Virus record (IMG/VR): IMGVR_UViG_3300042448_001704
Location: 24,776-88,775 of that record
DNA from: a virus
Reading direction: 5' to 3' (one strand)
Length of the DNA stretch: 64,000 nucleotides
The notes under the pieces are model-generated. The model saw nothing but the letters and a program-made list of their open reading frames with translations. It searched no databases and was not told where the DNA came from. Position 1 is the stretch's first letter. Each line of letters starts with the position of its first letter. Shown piece by piece: positions 50,353-57,335 of the stretch. The position numbers and the translations under genes were made by a program.

Positions 50353-50851
50353 CTATTGGATGTTTGTGCTTGTAGAACTCATGAGGTGGCTTTGAGATGC
50401 GGCCATCCGATAGCCACTTGATGTAAAGGTGGACAAACGTTGCCCTGAGATCCTTCGCTGTAACGCCCCACTCTTCCAGATTGGATGCGAAATAACCTGC
50501 ATCGAGGTCGCTGTGCATATTGGCAAGAGCTTCTGCGCCGTCCATGACTCCAATGCTGTAGTAGTTCTCCGTGAGGATCCCTTCAATGTCTTCCCATAGC
50601 TCGGAAGTCTGCTGATACTGGATCTGCTTCACAACCTTGTCTAAGACATCTGGATTGTTCGTGCTGGTTACTTCAACTACTGTTTTGCCAGAAATGTATG
50701 CAATATGGTAACCCATAAGGAACGTCCCACCCTGGGTGCCTTCTAGTCCGGTTTCGGTGACAATAACTGTGTCGTAAAGGTTGAGCGGTTTATCCAAAAC
50801 ATCCGACACGCGGAGAAGTTTTGATCCGTCTGGTAATGATGTCCAGGTCAT
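50342..50851 (-). CDS. Unknown early protein
   Basis: 169 residues from ATG 50,851. N-terminal WTSLPDGSKLLRVSDVLDKPLNLYDTVIVTETGLEGTQGGTFLMGYHIAYI, then a helical acidic half. Beta then alpha architecture, no motif recognised. Weak GAAAGAAG ribosome site. Confidence 0.55.
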   Translation of the reverse strand: MTWTSLPDGSKLLRVSDVLDKPLNLYDTVIVTETGLEGTQGGTFLMGYHIAYISGKTVVEVTSTNNPDVLDKVVKQIQYQQTSELWEDIEGILTENYYSIGVMDGAEALANMHSDLDAGYFASNLEEWGVTAKDLRATFVHLYIKWLSDGRISKPPHEFYKHKHPIGGL

Positions 50852-50875
50852 ATATTCTTCTTTCAATAAAAATAG

Positions 50876-50919
50876 GACCGGCCGTTTTGGCCGATCTGTA
50901 AGCATCCCCTTTCGGGGAT
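50876..50919 (-). terminator. Terminator hairpins after 50,923 gene
   Basis: ATCCCC/GGGGAT at 50,904-50,919, and on the - strand CGGCC AAAA CGGCCG followed by TATTTTTA at 50,876-50,895. Confidence 0.55.
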
Positions 50920-50922
50920 TTA

Positions 50923-51171
50923 TTAGTAGTCGTTTCCGTGTTCGTCGCTGAACAATAGTTCTTTGAGCCGTATCGGAGAGTTGAAGTCTTCTTCTGCTAT
51001 GAGCTGAACGCGCTCCAGAACATCATCGAGAGTCAGTTCCAGGTCGTCGTCGTCGCCCACACGATTATCTTCGCGCAGTTGCTGAACAATTACATCCACA
51101 TCATAGGTGAACACCCGCATCACGTTGATGCGAGTGACTGCTTCACCTTCTTCAGTATTTAGTACCAACAC
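50923..51171 (-). CDS. Unknown acidic early protein
   Basis: 82 residues with GTG start at 51,171; ATG 51,120 is an alternative and in-frame codons continue further upstream. RVFTYDVDVIVQQLREDNRVGDDDDLELTLDDVLERVQLIAEED is strongly acidic. Overlaps the end of 51,159-51,653 by 13 bases. Function unknown. Confidence 0.5.
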   Translation of the reverse strand: MLVLNTEEGEAVTRINVMRVFTYDVDVIVQQLREDNRVGDDDDLELTLDDVLERVQLIAEEDFNSPIRLKELLFSDEHGNDY

Positions 51172-51653
51172 GTTAGACCATCCGCATATTCTGCTGCCCA
51201 CTTGAGATACCAAGATGCGTAACGCAAATCAGAAGAAATATCTTCTCCGTCTCCACGAATGACTCCGCCTTCGCTGAGTGTGTCGTCAATGAATTGAGCA
51301 ACACTAAGACAGGATGCTGGAGATTTCTCTGTTCCGTCTTCGTTATCTCCGTAGAAGGAGAACTCTTCTTCACCGAGCACTTCAAGTAGGTGATTGCCCC
51401 ACTTGCCTCGATACCAACAGTCTGTTCCGAACATTCCATAAACCGGATTACCGATTGAGGTTTGATCTTGCTTTTCTAGTTCGGTGGTGTATGGACATCC
51501 GCCGCACGCTTGTGTGGCCTGGCAGTCAATTCGGGTCATTACTGAACCGTCTTCTTCCAGGATTGGTTGGTTTTCATTATTCAGACGAGGAACCATTACG
51601 GCTGTACCCCTCGTCTTACACGGATAGTTGTGTGGGATGTTATCTAAACCCAT
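51159..51653 (-). CDS. MGLDNIPHNYPC-type early protein
   Basis: 164 residues. Motif MGLDNIPHNYPCKTRG at the N-terminus, then CGGCPYTTE and a YRGKWGN region; several Cys may bind zinc. This opening is recurrent in actinophage early proteins. Good AAAGGAGTAAAA ribosome site inside a hairpin loop. Own promoter at 51,689. Confidence 0.65.
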   Translation of the reverse strand: MGLDNIPHNYPCKTRGTAVMVPRLNNENQPILEEDGSVMTRIDCQATQACGGCPYTTELEKQDQTSIGNPVYGMFGTDCWYRGKWGNHLLEVLGEEEFSFYGDNEDGTEKSPASCLSVAQFIDDTLSEGGVIRGDGEDISSDLRYASWYLKWAAEYADGLTCWY

Positions 51654-51654
51654 T

Positions 51655-51671
51655 TTTACTCCTTTAGTAAA
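51655..51671 (-). promoter_or_regulatory. Leader hairpin with SD in the loop, copy 1
   Basis: On the - strand TTTACT-AAAGG-AGTAAA. The 6-bp stem puts AAAGG in the loop, just before the start codon. Confidence 0.6.
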
Positions 51672-51688
51672 TTGTATATTACAAGCAC

Positions 51689-51717
51689 ATTATACCAATA
51701 GGGTGTGTCAAGGTTTC
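51689..51717 (-). promoter_or_regulatory. Operator promoter 5
   Basis: GAAACC, 17 bases with TTGACACACCC, TATAAT. Drives 51,159. Confidence 0.6.
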
Positions 51718-51742
51718 CCCCAACACACCCAATAACTAACGT

Positions 51743-52300
51743 TTATAGGTATTTTTCTACAGACTCAACCTGGTGGTTGTCTAGCCAGTCATTTACTGCC
51801 TGGCCGATTGACTCCATCCATTCGTCGTCTTGTTCTTCAGTAGAGTCAGAACCTGGATGTTTGGCAAGTGAGTCAAAGTCGGTTTCCGCTTCGTAGACCA
51901 TCTCGCCGTTCTCAAACGCGTTTACGCCTGCGAACCCCATGCCGCCTTCTTCGTACGCAATCGAGAAGATTGCCTGCGGATAGAGCTTTGAGATCCGAGC
52001 GATACCCTGAAGTGGTGGACCCCAGGGAGACTGGAAACTATAAGACTTATCTGACAGATAACCGTCAGAGTCTGGCCATTTAGTTCCCCACAATTCATAA
52101 ACCGCGTTCATACCGCCATTTGCAAAAACGGATGTTGATGTTCCGTCTGCATGAGTCATTGTTTCGTAAAACTCTGGTGATGATGGAACCAACGTTTCAA
52201 GAACTGTTTTTTCCTGCTCCACGATTTCGGCCACTTTTCTGATGAACTCATCAGAGTCCGGACCTTCTACGACTAAATAATTACTGCACCAATTTGGCAT
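51743..52300 (-). CDS. MPNWC-type early protein (DUF1281-like)
   Basis: 185 residues: MPNWCSNYLVVEGPDSDEFIRKVAEIVEQE is the opening of a phage family (DUF1281/Api92-like) with a ferredoxin-like fold. It continues with WGTKWPDSDGYL, YSFQSPWGPPLQGIARIS and an acidic C-terminus. The family often occurs in phage accessory regions. Function unknown. In one unit with 52,336. Confidence 0.75.
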   Translation of the reverse strand: MPNWCSNYLVVEGPDSDEFIRKVAEIVEQEKTVLETLVPSSPEFYETMTHADGTSTSVFANGGMNAVYELWGTKWPDSDGYLSDKSYSFQSPWGPPLQGIARISKLYPQAIFSIAYEEGGMGFAGVNAFENGEMVYEAETDFDSLAKHPGSDSTEEQDDEWMESIGQAVNDWLDNHQVESVEKYL

Positions 52301-52335
52301 AGTGTTTCTCCTTTCAAGAAATAAGCCTGATAGGG

Positions 52336-52737
52336 CTAGGCGACTTTCGTCGCTTTCGCCTTTTCAGTTGTGGCTGCTACTGCAAGATCAGTAACTCGGA
52401 TTTGCTCGTATGGAGTAACCTTTGTAACTGCTTCTGCAACATCAGACTTGATGTCACCGACGGTAACGAGAGCCTTGAACTTCGCTCCGTCAATGACAGA
52501 CTTGGTTGCTTTCTCAAATACTTCTGGAGCAACGAGAGTCTCAAGAACTGCGACATCATATGATGGACGCTCGCCGTAGACGACTGCGACTTTCACATTA
52601 TTGAAAATCGCAAAGTCACTTCCTGATCGTGCAAGTGCTTCCTTGAGCATTGCTTCGGCTTGTTCTTTGGCCGCCTGGGCGATTTCAAGAGCCTCGCGTG
52701 CTTCAAGATATGTTTTGGTAATTGCTGTTGGTATCAT
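52336..52737 (-). CDS. Unknown early protein, Ala-rich
   Basis: 133 residues from ATG 52,737. Amphipathic helix TKTYLEAREALEIAQAAKEQAEAMLKEALAR, then strands and a long helix with AVAATTEKAKATKVA. Possibly oligomeric. No family recognised. Start chosen from the AAAAAGGAAG site. Confidence 0.6.
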   Translation of the reverse strand: MIPTAITKTYLEAREALEIAQAAKEQAEAMLKEALARSGSDFAIFNNVKVAVVYGERPSYDVAVLETLVAPEVFEKATKSVIDGAKFKALVTVGDIKSDVAEAVTKVTPYEQIRVTDLAVAATTEKAKATKVA

Positions 52738-52770
52738 TTTTCTTCCTTTTTGTTGTGAACTGATAATGTA

Positions 52771-52799
52771 AGTATAACGTGGGGGTGTATCAAGGTTAT
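52771..52799 (-). promoter_or_regulatory. Operator promoter 6
   Basis: ATAACC, 17 bases with TTGATACACCC, TATACT. Drives 52,336 and 51,743. Confidence 0.6.
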
Positions 52800-53170
52800 T
52801 CCTCGCCCTCGTCGTCGTCCTCATCTTCTTCTTCGTCTTCCCCGAATGGAGTTGCGCATTGGCTGATGAGACTGACAAATCCGGCGTTCGGATCGTTCTC
52901 GTTGTGCCAGACGGCCGAGATGAACCTAAGAGGGCAGGAGCCGTCCCACCAGTCCGAGAGGTGATCGAGCATCTCTACCGAGCCGCTCTCTACAATCCTA
53001 AAAGATGAGGAACGAAACCATGCTGCTTCTTTCTCATCCATTGCTAGATAGATTTTGTGGCAATCGTCAAATGCGACCAGAACTGCATCCTGGATGTATT
53101 CGTCAATAGCTACCCACCCATCATGGATGCTGTCGCTGTTGTGATCGGAGTATTGGAGTTGAGTCTTCAT
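52796..53170 (-). CDS. Unknown early protein with acidic tail
   Basis: 124 residues from ATG 53,170. GWVAIDEYIQDAVLVAFDDCHKIYLAMDEKEAAWFRSSSFRI suggests a beta-alpha fold. The last 17 residues are almost all Asp/Glu (EDEEEDEDDDEGEE), unusual and reminiscent of a DNA-mimic or chaperone tail. AAAGG ribosome site. Confidence 0.6.
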   Translation of the reverse strand: MKTQLQYSDHNSDSIHDGWVAIDEYIQDAVLVAFDDCHKIYLAMDEKEAAWFRSSSFRIVESGSVEMLDHLSDWWDGSCPLRFISAVWHNENDPNAGFVSLISQCATPFGEDEEEDEDDDEGEE

Positions 53171-53203
53171 AATAATTTTTCCTTTGTGTGAAGTGATAAG
53201 CGA

Positions 53204-53232
53204 AGTATAACGTCGGGGTGTATCAAGGTTTC
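53204..53232 (-). promoter_or_regulatory. Operator promoter 7
   Basis: GAAACC, 17 bases with TTGATACACCC, TATACT. Drives 52,796. Confidence 0.65.
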
Positions 53233-53256
53233 CCCTGACACACCCGACTCGGCCGA

Positions 53257-53577
53257 CTAGAGGTCGTCCCCACAAGAGGGACAACCGCCAACTGCGTAGA
53301 GTTCCTTGCAGTCGTAGCAACCATGTGGATGCTCGGCGTACCAGTCATCCTCGTCAAGATCCTCTGTCTCGGTGTCACAGGACACCCAGGACATTGTGAC
53401 CCTAAGAAGGTTGTCATAGTCACCAGAAGTGGCTTCCGTGTTATATGCGGTGATCTCGTCGTTGCTGACGCCGGCTTTTCGCATTGCGCGAGCTGCACGA
53501 GCGAGGATTGAGAAGGCATTGCCATCTTCACCTACGAGCGCAATCTGAACGTTGGGGTATCGGGTTGTAGTAATCAT
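53257..53577 (-). CDS. Conserved actinophage early protein, zinc-ribbon end
   Basis: 106 residues: TTRYPNVQIALVGEDGNAFSILARAARAMRKAGVSNDEI, then an acidic region and C-terminal CYDCKELYAVGGCPSCGDDL (CxxC...CxxC). The first part is a recurrent family in actinophages. Function unknown. Confidence 0.7.
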   Translation of the reverse strand: MITTTRYPNVQIALVGEDGNAFSILARAARAMRKAGVSNDEITAYNTEATSGDYDNLLRVTMSWVSCDTETEDLDEDDWYAEHPHGCYDCKELYAVGGCPSCGDDL

Positions 53578-53607
53578 TGTTCTCCTTTTAGTAAATGTTA
53601 CAAGGTT

Positions 53608-53636
53608 AGTATATCACAGGGGTGTGTCAAGGTCAA
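53608..53636 (-). promoter_or_regulatory. Operator promoter 8
   Basis: TTGACC, 17 bases with TTGACACACCC, TATACT. Drives 53,257. Divergent from 53,644. Confidence 0.7.
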
Positions 53637-53643
53637 ATGAGAC

Positions 53644-53672
53644 TTGACTGTGATACACCCATAGTGTAAGAT
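53644..53672 (+). promoter_or_regulatory. Operator promoter 9 (+ strand, leaderless)
   Basis: TTGACT, 17 bases with GTGATACACCC, TAAGAT, seven bases before ATG 53,680. The gene therefore has no leader. Confidence 0.65.
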
Positions 53673-53679
53673 AGTAGAT

Positions 53680-53916
53680 ATGGAAACATTACTAGACAAA
53701 AGCATGAGCATGAGAGAAAGCATAGCTCTGCTCAAAAACGTGGAACAAAGGCCGCAAAGTCGGTTCCGTCTGGGATCACCCTGTCGTTTCATTAGACAAC
53801 TGGACATCCTGGTTCACGTGATCACGCCAGAACTAGTAGAAGATTTCTTCCCGCAACTCTGTGGATATCTCCGAAGCACATCCCCGCGATGGGGAAGATC
53901 CTGGAGAGATTGGTAG
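53680..53916 (+). CDS. Small basic early protein, unknown
   Basis: 78 residues: METLLDKSMSMRESIALLKNVEQRPQSRFRLG and ILVHVITPELVEDFFPQLCGYLRS, basic C-terminus with several Trp/Arg. Leaderless from its own promoter. Immediately followed by repeat copy 6. Confidence 0.5.
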   Translation: METLLDKSMSMRESIALLKNVEQRPQSRFRLGSPCRFIRQLDILVHVITPELVEDFFPQLCGYLRSTSPRWGRSWRDW

Positions 53917-53918
53917 CG

Positions 53919-53934
53919 GCTATCCGCCACCGTC
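53919..53934 (+). repeat. GCTATNCGCCACCGTC repeat, copy 6
   Basis: Exact core GCTATCCGCCACCGTC, then GCGAATAGTAAAA. Confidence 0.75.
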
Positions 53935-54049
53935 GCGAATAGTAAAAAACCGGACTCGCCGGCTTGGCCCCGGATCAGCTCCCTCGGATCAACCCTGGCA
54001 GTCCCGCCGCAGGCGAACAAACGAACGTACGTTCGGGACTCCCGAAGGG

Positions 54050-54208
54050 CTATTGCTCGATCGGTTTGCTGCACCAATCACACGTGCGACCTGGCCGATA
54101 ATCCGGATCGGTATTTTTTAGCTCACGCGGATCGATCACCTGGTGACTTCCGTGATTATTGCAATAAAGATACCTTCCGTCGCGCCATCCAATAACTTTT
54201 TCTTCCAT
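54050..54208 (-). CDS. Zinc-binding small protein
   Basis: 52 residues: EEKVIGWRDGRYLYCNNHGSH and CDWCSKPIEQ. C-x2-H with CxxC gives a zinc site. TAATG overlap with the gene upstream. AGTCCCG-rich GC sequence covers its far end. No family recognised. Confidence 0.6.
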   Translation of the reverse strand: MEEKVIGWRDGRYLYCNNHGSHQVIDPRELKNTDPDYRPGRTCDWCSKPIEQ

Positions 54209-54429
54209 TAGAAAATCTCCCCAGGATCGTGAGAATCAACACTTTTTAGTGAATCTGCCTGATCGGAGCCGGCGAGCTGTATGAACTCGCTAAAATCTTC
54301 GGTGCTCCAGTCAGAAATGTCGTACACCAAACAGTCACGATCAACCGGAAAAAACGCAGGGATCTCCGGTTCGGTGACTTCGTTATAGACATACATGCTG
54401 TAAGTACGGTAGTTGTAAATCAGTCTCAT
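54208..54429 (-). CDS. Unknown early protein
   Basis: 73 residues with Tyr-rich strands (RLIYNYRTYSMYVYNEV) and acidic helices (DWSTEDFSEFIQLAG). TAATG overlaps on both ends, in one unit with 54,050 and 54,429. Confidence 0.55.
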   Translation of the reverse strand: MRLIYNYRTYSMYVYNEVTEPEIPAFFPVDRDCLVYDISDWSTEDFSEFIQLAGSDQADSLKSVDSHDPGEIF

Positions 54430-54875
54430 TACACATTCACGGTCTGAACATAGGAGATCGCACTATCAACGGCTTCGTAAATGTCAAATGTTTGACAATC
54501 GAGACAACCTGCGCGCCCAGGCTCAAATGAGGGATGAGCTGAATACAGATCAAAGTAGGGCTGCACGAGCCAATCAACTCTGTTTTCCAACAAAGTTGCA
54601 TCTTGTAGATCCAAGTCATTGTTGATTCCAACGGATTCCCATTCTTTACTGGTGGTAACGCGCCCCAACCAATTTGGTCGGGTGCTTGCTTTGTTGAGAA
54701 ATGATGCGTTGTCTTTATATACGTCAATGCGCATATCGCCGTCGCATGAAACCCATACGGTGCGAACACCATCAGATACGGTAACGAGTGGATTGATCGT
54801 GGACGGAATGAACCATTCTGGTCCAGCTCTGCCTGGGGTCACTTCTGTGTGCCAGGTGATTGTAAGTTCTGTCAT
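54429..54875 (-). CDS. Unknown early protein with CDGD strand
   Basis: 148 residues: ELTITWHTEVTPGRAGPEWFIPSTINPLVTVSDGVRTVWVSCDGDMRIDVYKD beta region, then helical. The CDGDMRID strand is like CDGDIRFD of 58,083-58,427. GAAAGGAATAAA ribosome site. Promoter not clear and the gene may be read from 55,130. Confidence 0.55.
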   Translation of the reverse strand: MTELTITWHTEVTPGRAGPEWFIPSTINPLVTVSDGVRTVWVSCDGDMRIDVYKDNASFLNKASTRPNWLGRVTTSKEWESVGINNDLDLQDATLLENRVDWLVQPYFDLYSAHPSFEPGRAGCLDCQTFDIYEAVDSAISYVQTVNV

Positions 54876-54910
54876 TTTATTCCTTTCATAGAATTACAGA
54901 TAAGCAAATA

Positions 54911-54934
54911 GGGGAAGAGCCTAAACCCTTCCCC
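54911..54934 (-). terminator. Hairpin before 54,875
   Basis: GGGGAAG at 54,911-54,917 pairs with CTTCCCC at 54,928-54,934. On the - strand it is after the 54,941 gene. Only a weak T-run. Confidence 0.4.
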
Positions 54935-54940
54935 ATATTC

Positions 54941-55099
54941 TTAGCGTTCCCAACGGAAACTTTTACACGCCTCACGGCTTTCCTGCTTGCGCAGGTCACC
55001 GAAATTTTGCGCACGGCGGCGACAGCCGTCAGCGAAACCCTGTCTTTCAGAGTCATCCCAACGGTTGAGCTGTTTTTTGTGCTTTGCTTGCTTTGCCAT
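54941..55099 (-). CDS. Small basic protein
   Basis: 52 residues, mostly Lys/Arg/Gln (KQAKHKKQLNRW, GFADGCRRRAQNFGDLRKQ), ending CKSFRWER. GAAGGAGTAAAA site in a leader hairpin. Possibly nucleic-acid binding. Confidence 0.55.
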   Translation of the reverse strand: MAKQAKHKKQLNRWDDSERQGFADGCRRRAQNFGDLRKQESREACKSFRWER

Positions 55100-55100
55100 T

Positions 55101-55117
55101 TTTACTCCTTCAGTAAA
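55101..55117 (-). promoter_or_regulatory. Leader hairpin with SD in the loop, copy 2
   Basis: TTTACT-GAAGG-AGTAAA on the - strand, before ATG 55,099. Confidence 0.6.
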
Positions 55118-55129
55118 TCTTACAAGGTC

Positions 55130-55158
55130 AGTATATCAGGGGGGTGTGCCAGGGTTTC
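55130..55158 (-). promoter_or_regulatory. Operator promoter 10
   Basis: GAAACC, 17 bases with CTGGCACACCC, TATACT. Drives 54,941 and possibly 54,050-54,875. Confidence 0.6.
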
Positions 55159-55177
55159 CCCTGGCAACGTTCCCCAG

Positions 55178-55627
55178 TTATTTTTTGAGTGCCTTCGGCC
55201 GGTCCTGCGGATTGAGCAGATCGGTGAAGTTCCCATCAGAGCAAAGATGCGTTGTCTGACGCATCAAGGCACTCCAAGTGGTTGCCGTTACATGGAACTG
55301 CTGGCTGCACTTCGTACAAGTTGTCTTGTAAAAAGTGATTGCCTGATCTTTGCGGATTGGTGTCTGACCTGCATCTGCCGATTGGTAGATGGTCATAGCC
55401 TTTTCGCATTGAGGGCAATAGACGAGCGTGGTTGCGTATTCGCGCTTATTCCATGTTGCAACTGTCTTTAGTGACAGTTTCACGGCTCCACACTTTGTGC
55501 ATGGATCGTGAGGGCGATTCTTTGTTTCACCCGAAATGTTGAATTGAAATAGTTCATTCAACAAGCCAAACGGAATGTCTTTTTTCTGAGCCTGGTTGAG
55601 GACGTGGTGGGTAGGGCGTAGTGACAT
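55178..55627 (-). CDS. Multi-zinc-ribbon early protein
   Basis: 149 residues with CTKCGAVKLSL, YCPQCEKAMTI and TTCTKCSQQF, three CxxC pairs arranged as zinc ribbons in a transcription-factor-like protein. A basic C-terminus suggests DNA or RNA binding. AAAGGAGTAAAC ribosome site. Confidence 0.65.
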   Translation of the reverse strand: MSLRPTHHVLNQAQKKDIPFGLLNELFQFNISGETKNRPHDPCTKCGAVKLSLKTVATWNKREYATTLVYCPQCEKAMTIYQSADAGQTPIRKDQAITFYKTTCTKCSQQFHVTATTWSALMRQTTHLCSDGNFTDLLNPQDRPKALKK

Positions 55628-55631
55628 TTGG

Positions 55632-55648
55632 TTTACTCCTTTAGTAAA
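55632..55648 (-). promoter_or_regulatory. Leader hairpin with SD in the loop, copy 3
   Basis: TTTACT-AAAGG-AGTAAA on the - strand, before ATG 55,627. Confidence 0.6.
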
Positions 55649-55660
55649 TGTTACAAGTGT

Positions 55661-55689
55661 ATTATATCAAGCGGGTGTGCCGGGGTTTC
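55661..55689 (-). promoter_or_regulatory. Operator promoter 11
   Basis: GAAACC, 17 bases with CCGGCACACCC, TATAAT. Confidence 0.6.
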
Positions 55690-55708
55690 CCCCGACACTT
55701 CAATGAGA

Positions 55709-55939
55709 TTAGATATGGTTTAGCTGTACGACTTCTCCAAATCCAGGTCCGTTTCCTTCGGGATCCTGCATCAGGACGATTCCGTCTCCGTTGTCTAGAA
55801 CCAGTACGGTTGTCTCATCTTCGTCGCAGTACCAATCAAAGGCTTCTTTGATGTCCTGAGCCGTCAGATAGACGACCTTGACGATTTTGCGACCAGCGAG
55901 CTGCTCGTGTAGATAGTGGGTTTTTGTTGCTGTTGGCAT
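55709..55939 (-). CDS. Unknown early protein
   Basis: 76 residues: YLHEQLAGRKIVKVVYLTAQDIKEAFDWYCDEDETTVLVLDNGDGIVLMQDPEGNGPG, beta-alpha-beta, an acidic WYCDEDE in the middle. A family often found beside other phage early genes. Function unknown. Confidence 0.55.
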   Translation of the reverse strand: MPTATKTHYLHEQLAGRKIVKVVYLTAQDIKEAFDWYCDEDETTVLVLDNGDGIVLMQDPEGNGPGFGEVVQLNHI

Positions 55940-55940
55940 T

Positions 55941-55957
55941 TTTACTCCTTTAGTAAA
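55941..55957 (-). promoter_or_regulatory. Leader hairpin with SD in the loop, copy 4
   Basis: TTTACT-AAAGG-AGTAAA on the - strand, before ATG 55,939. Confidence 0.6.
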
Positions 55958-55969
55958 TATTACAAGATT

Positions 55970-55998
55970 AGTATATCACGTGGGTGTGTCATAGTCAA
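55970..55998 (-). promoter_or_regulatory. Operator promoter 12
   Basis: TTGACT, 17 bases with ATGACACACCC, TATACT, TGA just before the -10. Confidence 0.7.
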
Positions 55999-56004
55999 GC
56001 CCCC

Positions 56005-56029
56005 CCCACCCGTGAGGGCAGGGGGTAGT
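56005..56029 (-). terminator. Hairpin between 56,038 and promoter 12
   Basis: CCCCC/GGGGG arms flank a CCCGTGAGGG core after the end of the 56,038 gene. A likely terminator on the - strand. Confidence 0.5.
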
Positions 56030-56037
56030 GAGTTGTA

Positions 56038-56460
56038 TTAGCGAACTCTGTTTTCCCACATTTGCTCTACTGCTAGAGCCAATGAACCAGACGCGTTGCC
56101 GTAATCTTCCACGATTTCAACTCCATCAGGTCGGGTGATCTCCAGGATTGAGGCTTTACCCTCATCATTTATGACATAGACCATATGGACGCGTACACGA
56201 TCAGGGTGCTCGCTTGGGGGTACATCCCCAATTTCGTTGTCTGGGTTGAGTGGGGCTGCCCATCCAACCGTCTCAACCCCGACTGCAATAGCAGAGGGTG
56301 GGATGACTGCGCTGTCTAGAGCTTGATAGATATCCGCATTGAGTGAGATAGTTTTTATGCTTCCACCATCAAACATGGCAAAGACGCCGGCTTTGGATCG
56401 GTCTAAACCATCTAGGAAATCTAGTAATTCGCGTGCATGGATAATAGTTGGGGTATTCAT
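56038..56460 (-). CDS. Unknown early protein
   Basis: 140 residues from ATG 56,460; longer in-frame starts would overlap the promoter. IIHARELLDFLDGLDRSKAGVFAMFDGGSIKTISLNADIYQALDSAVIPPS, then a strand-rich part VRVHMVYVINDEGKASILEITRPDG. GAAAGGAATAAC ribosome site. Confidence 0.55.
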   Translation of the reverse strand: MNTPTIIHARELLDFLDGLDRSKAGVFAMFDGGSIKTISLNADIYQALDSAVIPPSAIAVGVETVGWAAPLNPDNEIGDVPPSEHPDRVRVHMVYVINDEGKASILEITRPDGVEIVEDYGNASGSLALAVEQMWENRVR

Positions 56461-56507
56461 GTTATTCCTTTCAAGAATATAAGTATCGGTGATCCGATAT
56501 AACAAGC

Positions 56508-56536
56508 AGTATATAGGAAGGGTGTGTCGGGGTTTC
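56508..56536 (-). promoter_or_regulatory. Operator promoter 13
   Basis: GAAACC, 17 bases with CCGACACACCC, TATACT. Confidence 0.6.
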
Positions 56537-56555
56537 CCCCGACGTTCCCAACTGA

Positions 56556-56975
56556 CTAATCCTGGATGCTGAAAGACTGGACAACCTTGCGCTGACGGTG
56601 AGTACCGCCCTCGATGGTTTCTGCCCACATTTCGTTATCTTCTCCACGCATGATCCAAGTGATTGAATCGGTAGATACGGAACCAATGGCATCCCATACT
56701 TCATCCCAACACATTCCGATCTTGTCGCCGCCCCAGTCATTTAGGACAACGTTGGAATCTTTGAGTTCGGTGAGGAACCCGTAGTCATCCATGATCGTTT
56801 TTACAACGACTGACAAATTAGCTTCTACTAATATGTATTCGTCAATGGTGTTGCACCATGAGATATGACCAATCTTTGACTCTGCTTTACGCAGACCCTC
56901 AATCAGTCGTGGCATGTCTTTGGCTGCGAGTGTGATCTCGCTTGACATTTGTTCGGTATCGGCACAGTAGCCCAT
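56556..56975 (-). CDS. Unknown early protein
   Basis: 139 residues: MGYCADTEQMSSEITLAAKDMPRLIEGLRKAESKIGHISW, with INPVLNDWGGDK-like strands and a C-terminal AETIEGGTHRQRKVVQSF. Beta-alpha architecture. ATAAGGAGTAAAAC ribosome site in a leader hairpin. Confidence 0.55.
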   Translation of the reverse strand: MGYCADTEQMSSEITLAAKDMPRLIEGLRKAESKIGHISWCNTIDEYILVEANLSVVVKTIMDDYGFLTELKDSNVVLNDWGGDKIGMCWDEVWDAIGSVSTDSITWIMRGEDNEMWAETIEGGTHRQRKVVQSFSIQD

Positions 56976-56980
56976 ATTGT

Positions 56981-56998
56981 TTTACTCCTTATAGTAAA
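56981..56998 (-). promoter_or_regulatory. Leader hairpin with SD in the loop, copy 5
   Basis: TTTACT-ATAAGG-AGTAAA on the - strand; loop one base longer than other copies. Confidence 0.55.
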
Positions 56999-57010
56999 TG
57001 TTACAAGCGC

Positions 57011-57039
57011 AGTATATCAGAGGGGTGTGTCAAGGTCAA
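57011..57039 (-). promoter_or_regulatory. Operator promoter 14
   Basis: TTGACC, 17 bases with TTGACACACCC, TATACT. Best match to the consensus. Confidence 0.7.
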
Positions 57040-57049
57040 GCCAGGGTAC

Positions 57050-57078
57050 AGCTGATCGAGGGGGTGTGTCAGGGTTTC
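57050..57078 (-). promoter_or_regulatory. Degenerate operator promoter 15
   Basis: GAAACC, 17 bases with CTGACACACCC, but TCAGCT in the -10 slot, so probably inactive or an operator only. Confidence 0.4.
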
Positions 57079-57142
57079 CCAGGTGCGCGATCCAAAAAGT
57101 AGCTTTTTGTGACGTTTTCCCGGAAGCCGGGTATTTTTGCCG

Positions 57143-57158
57143 GCTATCCGCCACCGTG
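57143..57158 (+). repeat. GCTATNCGCCACCGTC repeat, copy 7
   Basis: GCTATCCGCCACCGTG, then AACTGTTCTGAAAC. Followed by about 100 bases of GC-rich sequence with AGTCCCG. Confidence 0.7.
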
Positions 57159-57276
57159 AACTGTTCTGAAACACATTTCCGATCCTGGGGAGTCCCGCTG
57201 GTGAGCGGCTGAAGCGCGCCGGAAATCACGTTGCCGCGCCGGGTCGGGACTGCCGGGCCGATCGGAAGCTGCCGAT

Positions 57277-57305
57277 TTGACAAGACGTTATATTTCTGAT
57301 ACACT
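57277..57305 (+). promoter_or_regulatory. Consensus promoter without operator word
   Basis: TTGACA, 17 bases, extended TGA-TACACT. The spacer lacks the ACACCC word, so it may be constitutive or differently regulated. Confidence 0.65.
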
Positions 57306-57335
57306 CAGGATCTATATTTTATCTAAGGAGTAAAA

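Larger units (their letters stand above)
56976..57335. other. Non-coding region, repeat copy 7
   Basis: About 360 bases. Two operator promoters for the left gene, GC-rich sequence with repeat copy 7 at 57,143 and AGTCCCG words, then the promoter at 57,277 for the right gene. I see no gene. Confidence 0.6.

Noticed and set aside
53814-54077. Frame on - strand over repeat copy 6
   Set aside because: Overlaps the repeat and has no ribosome site; the real - gene in this area ends at 54,050.
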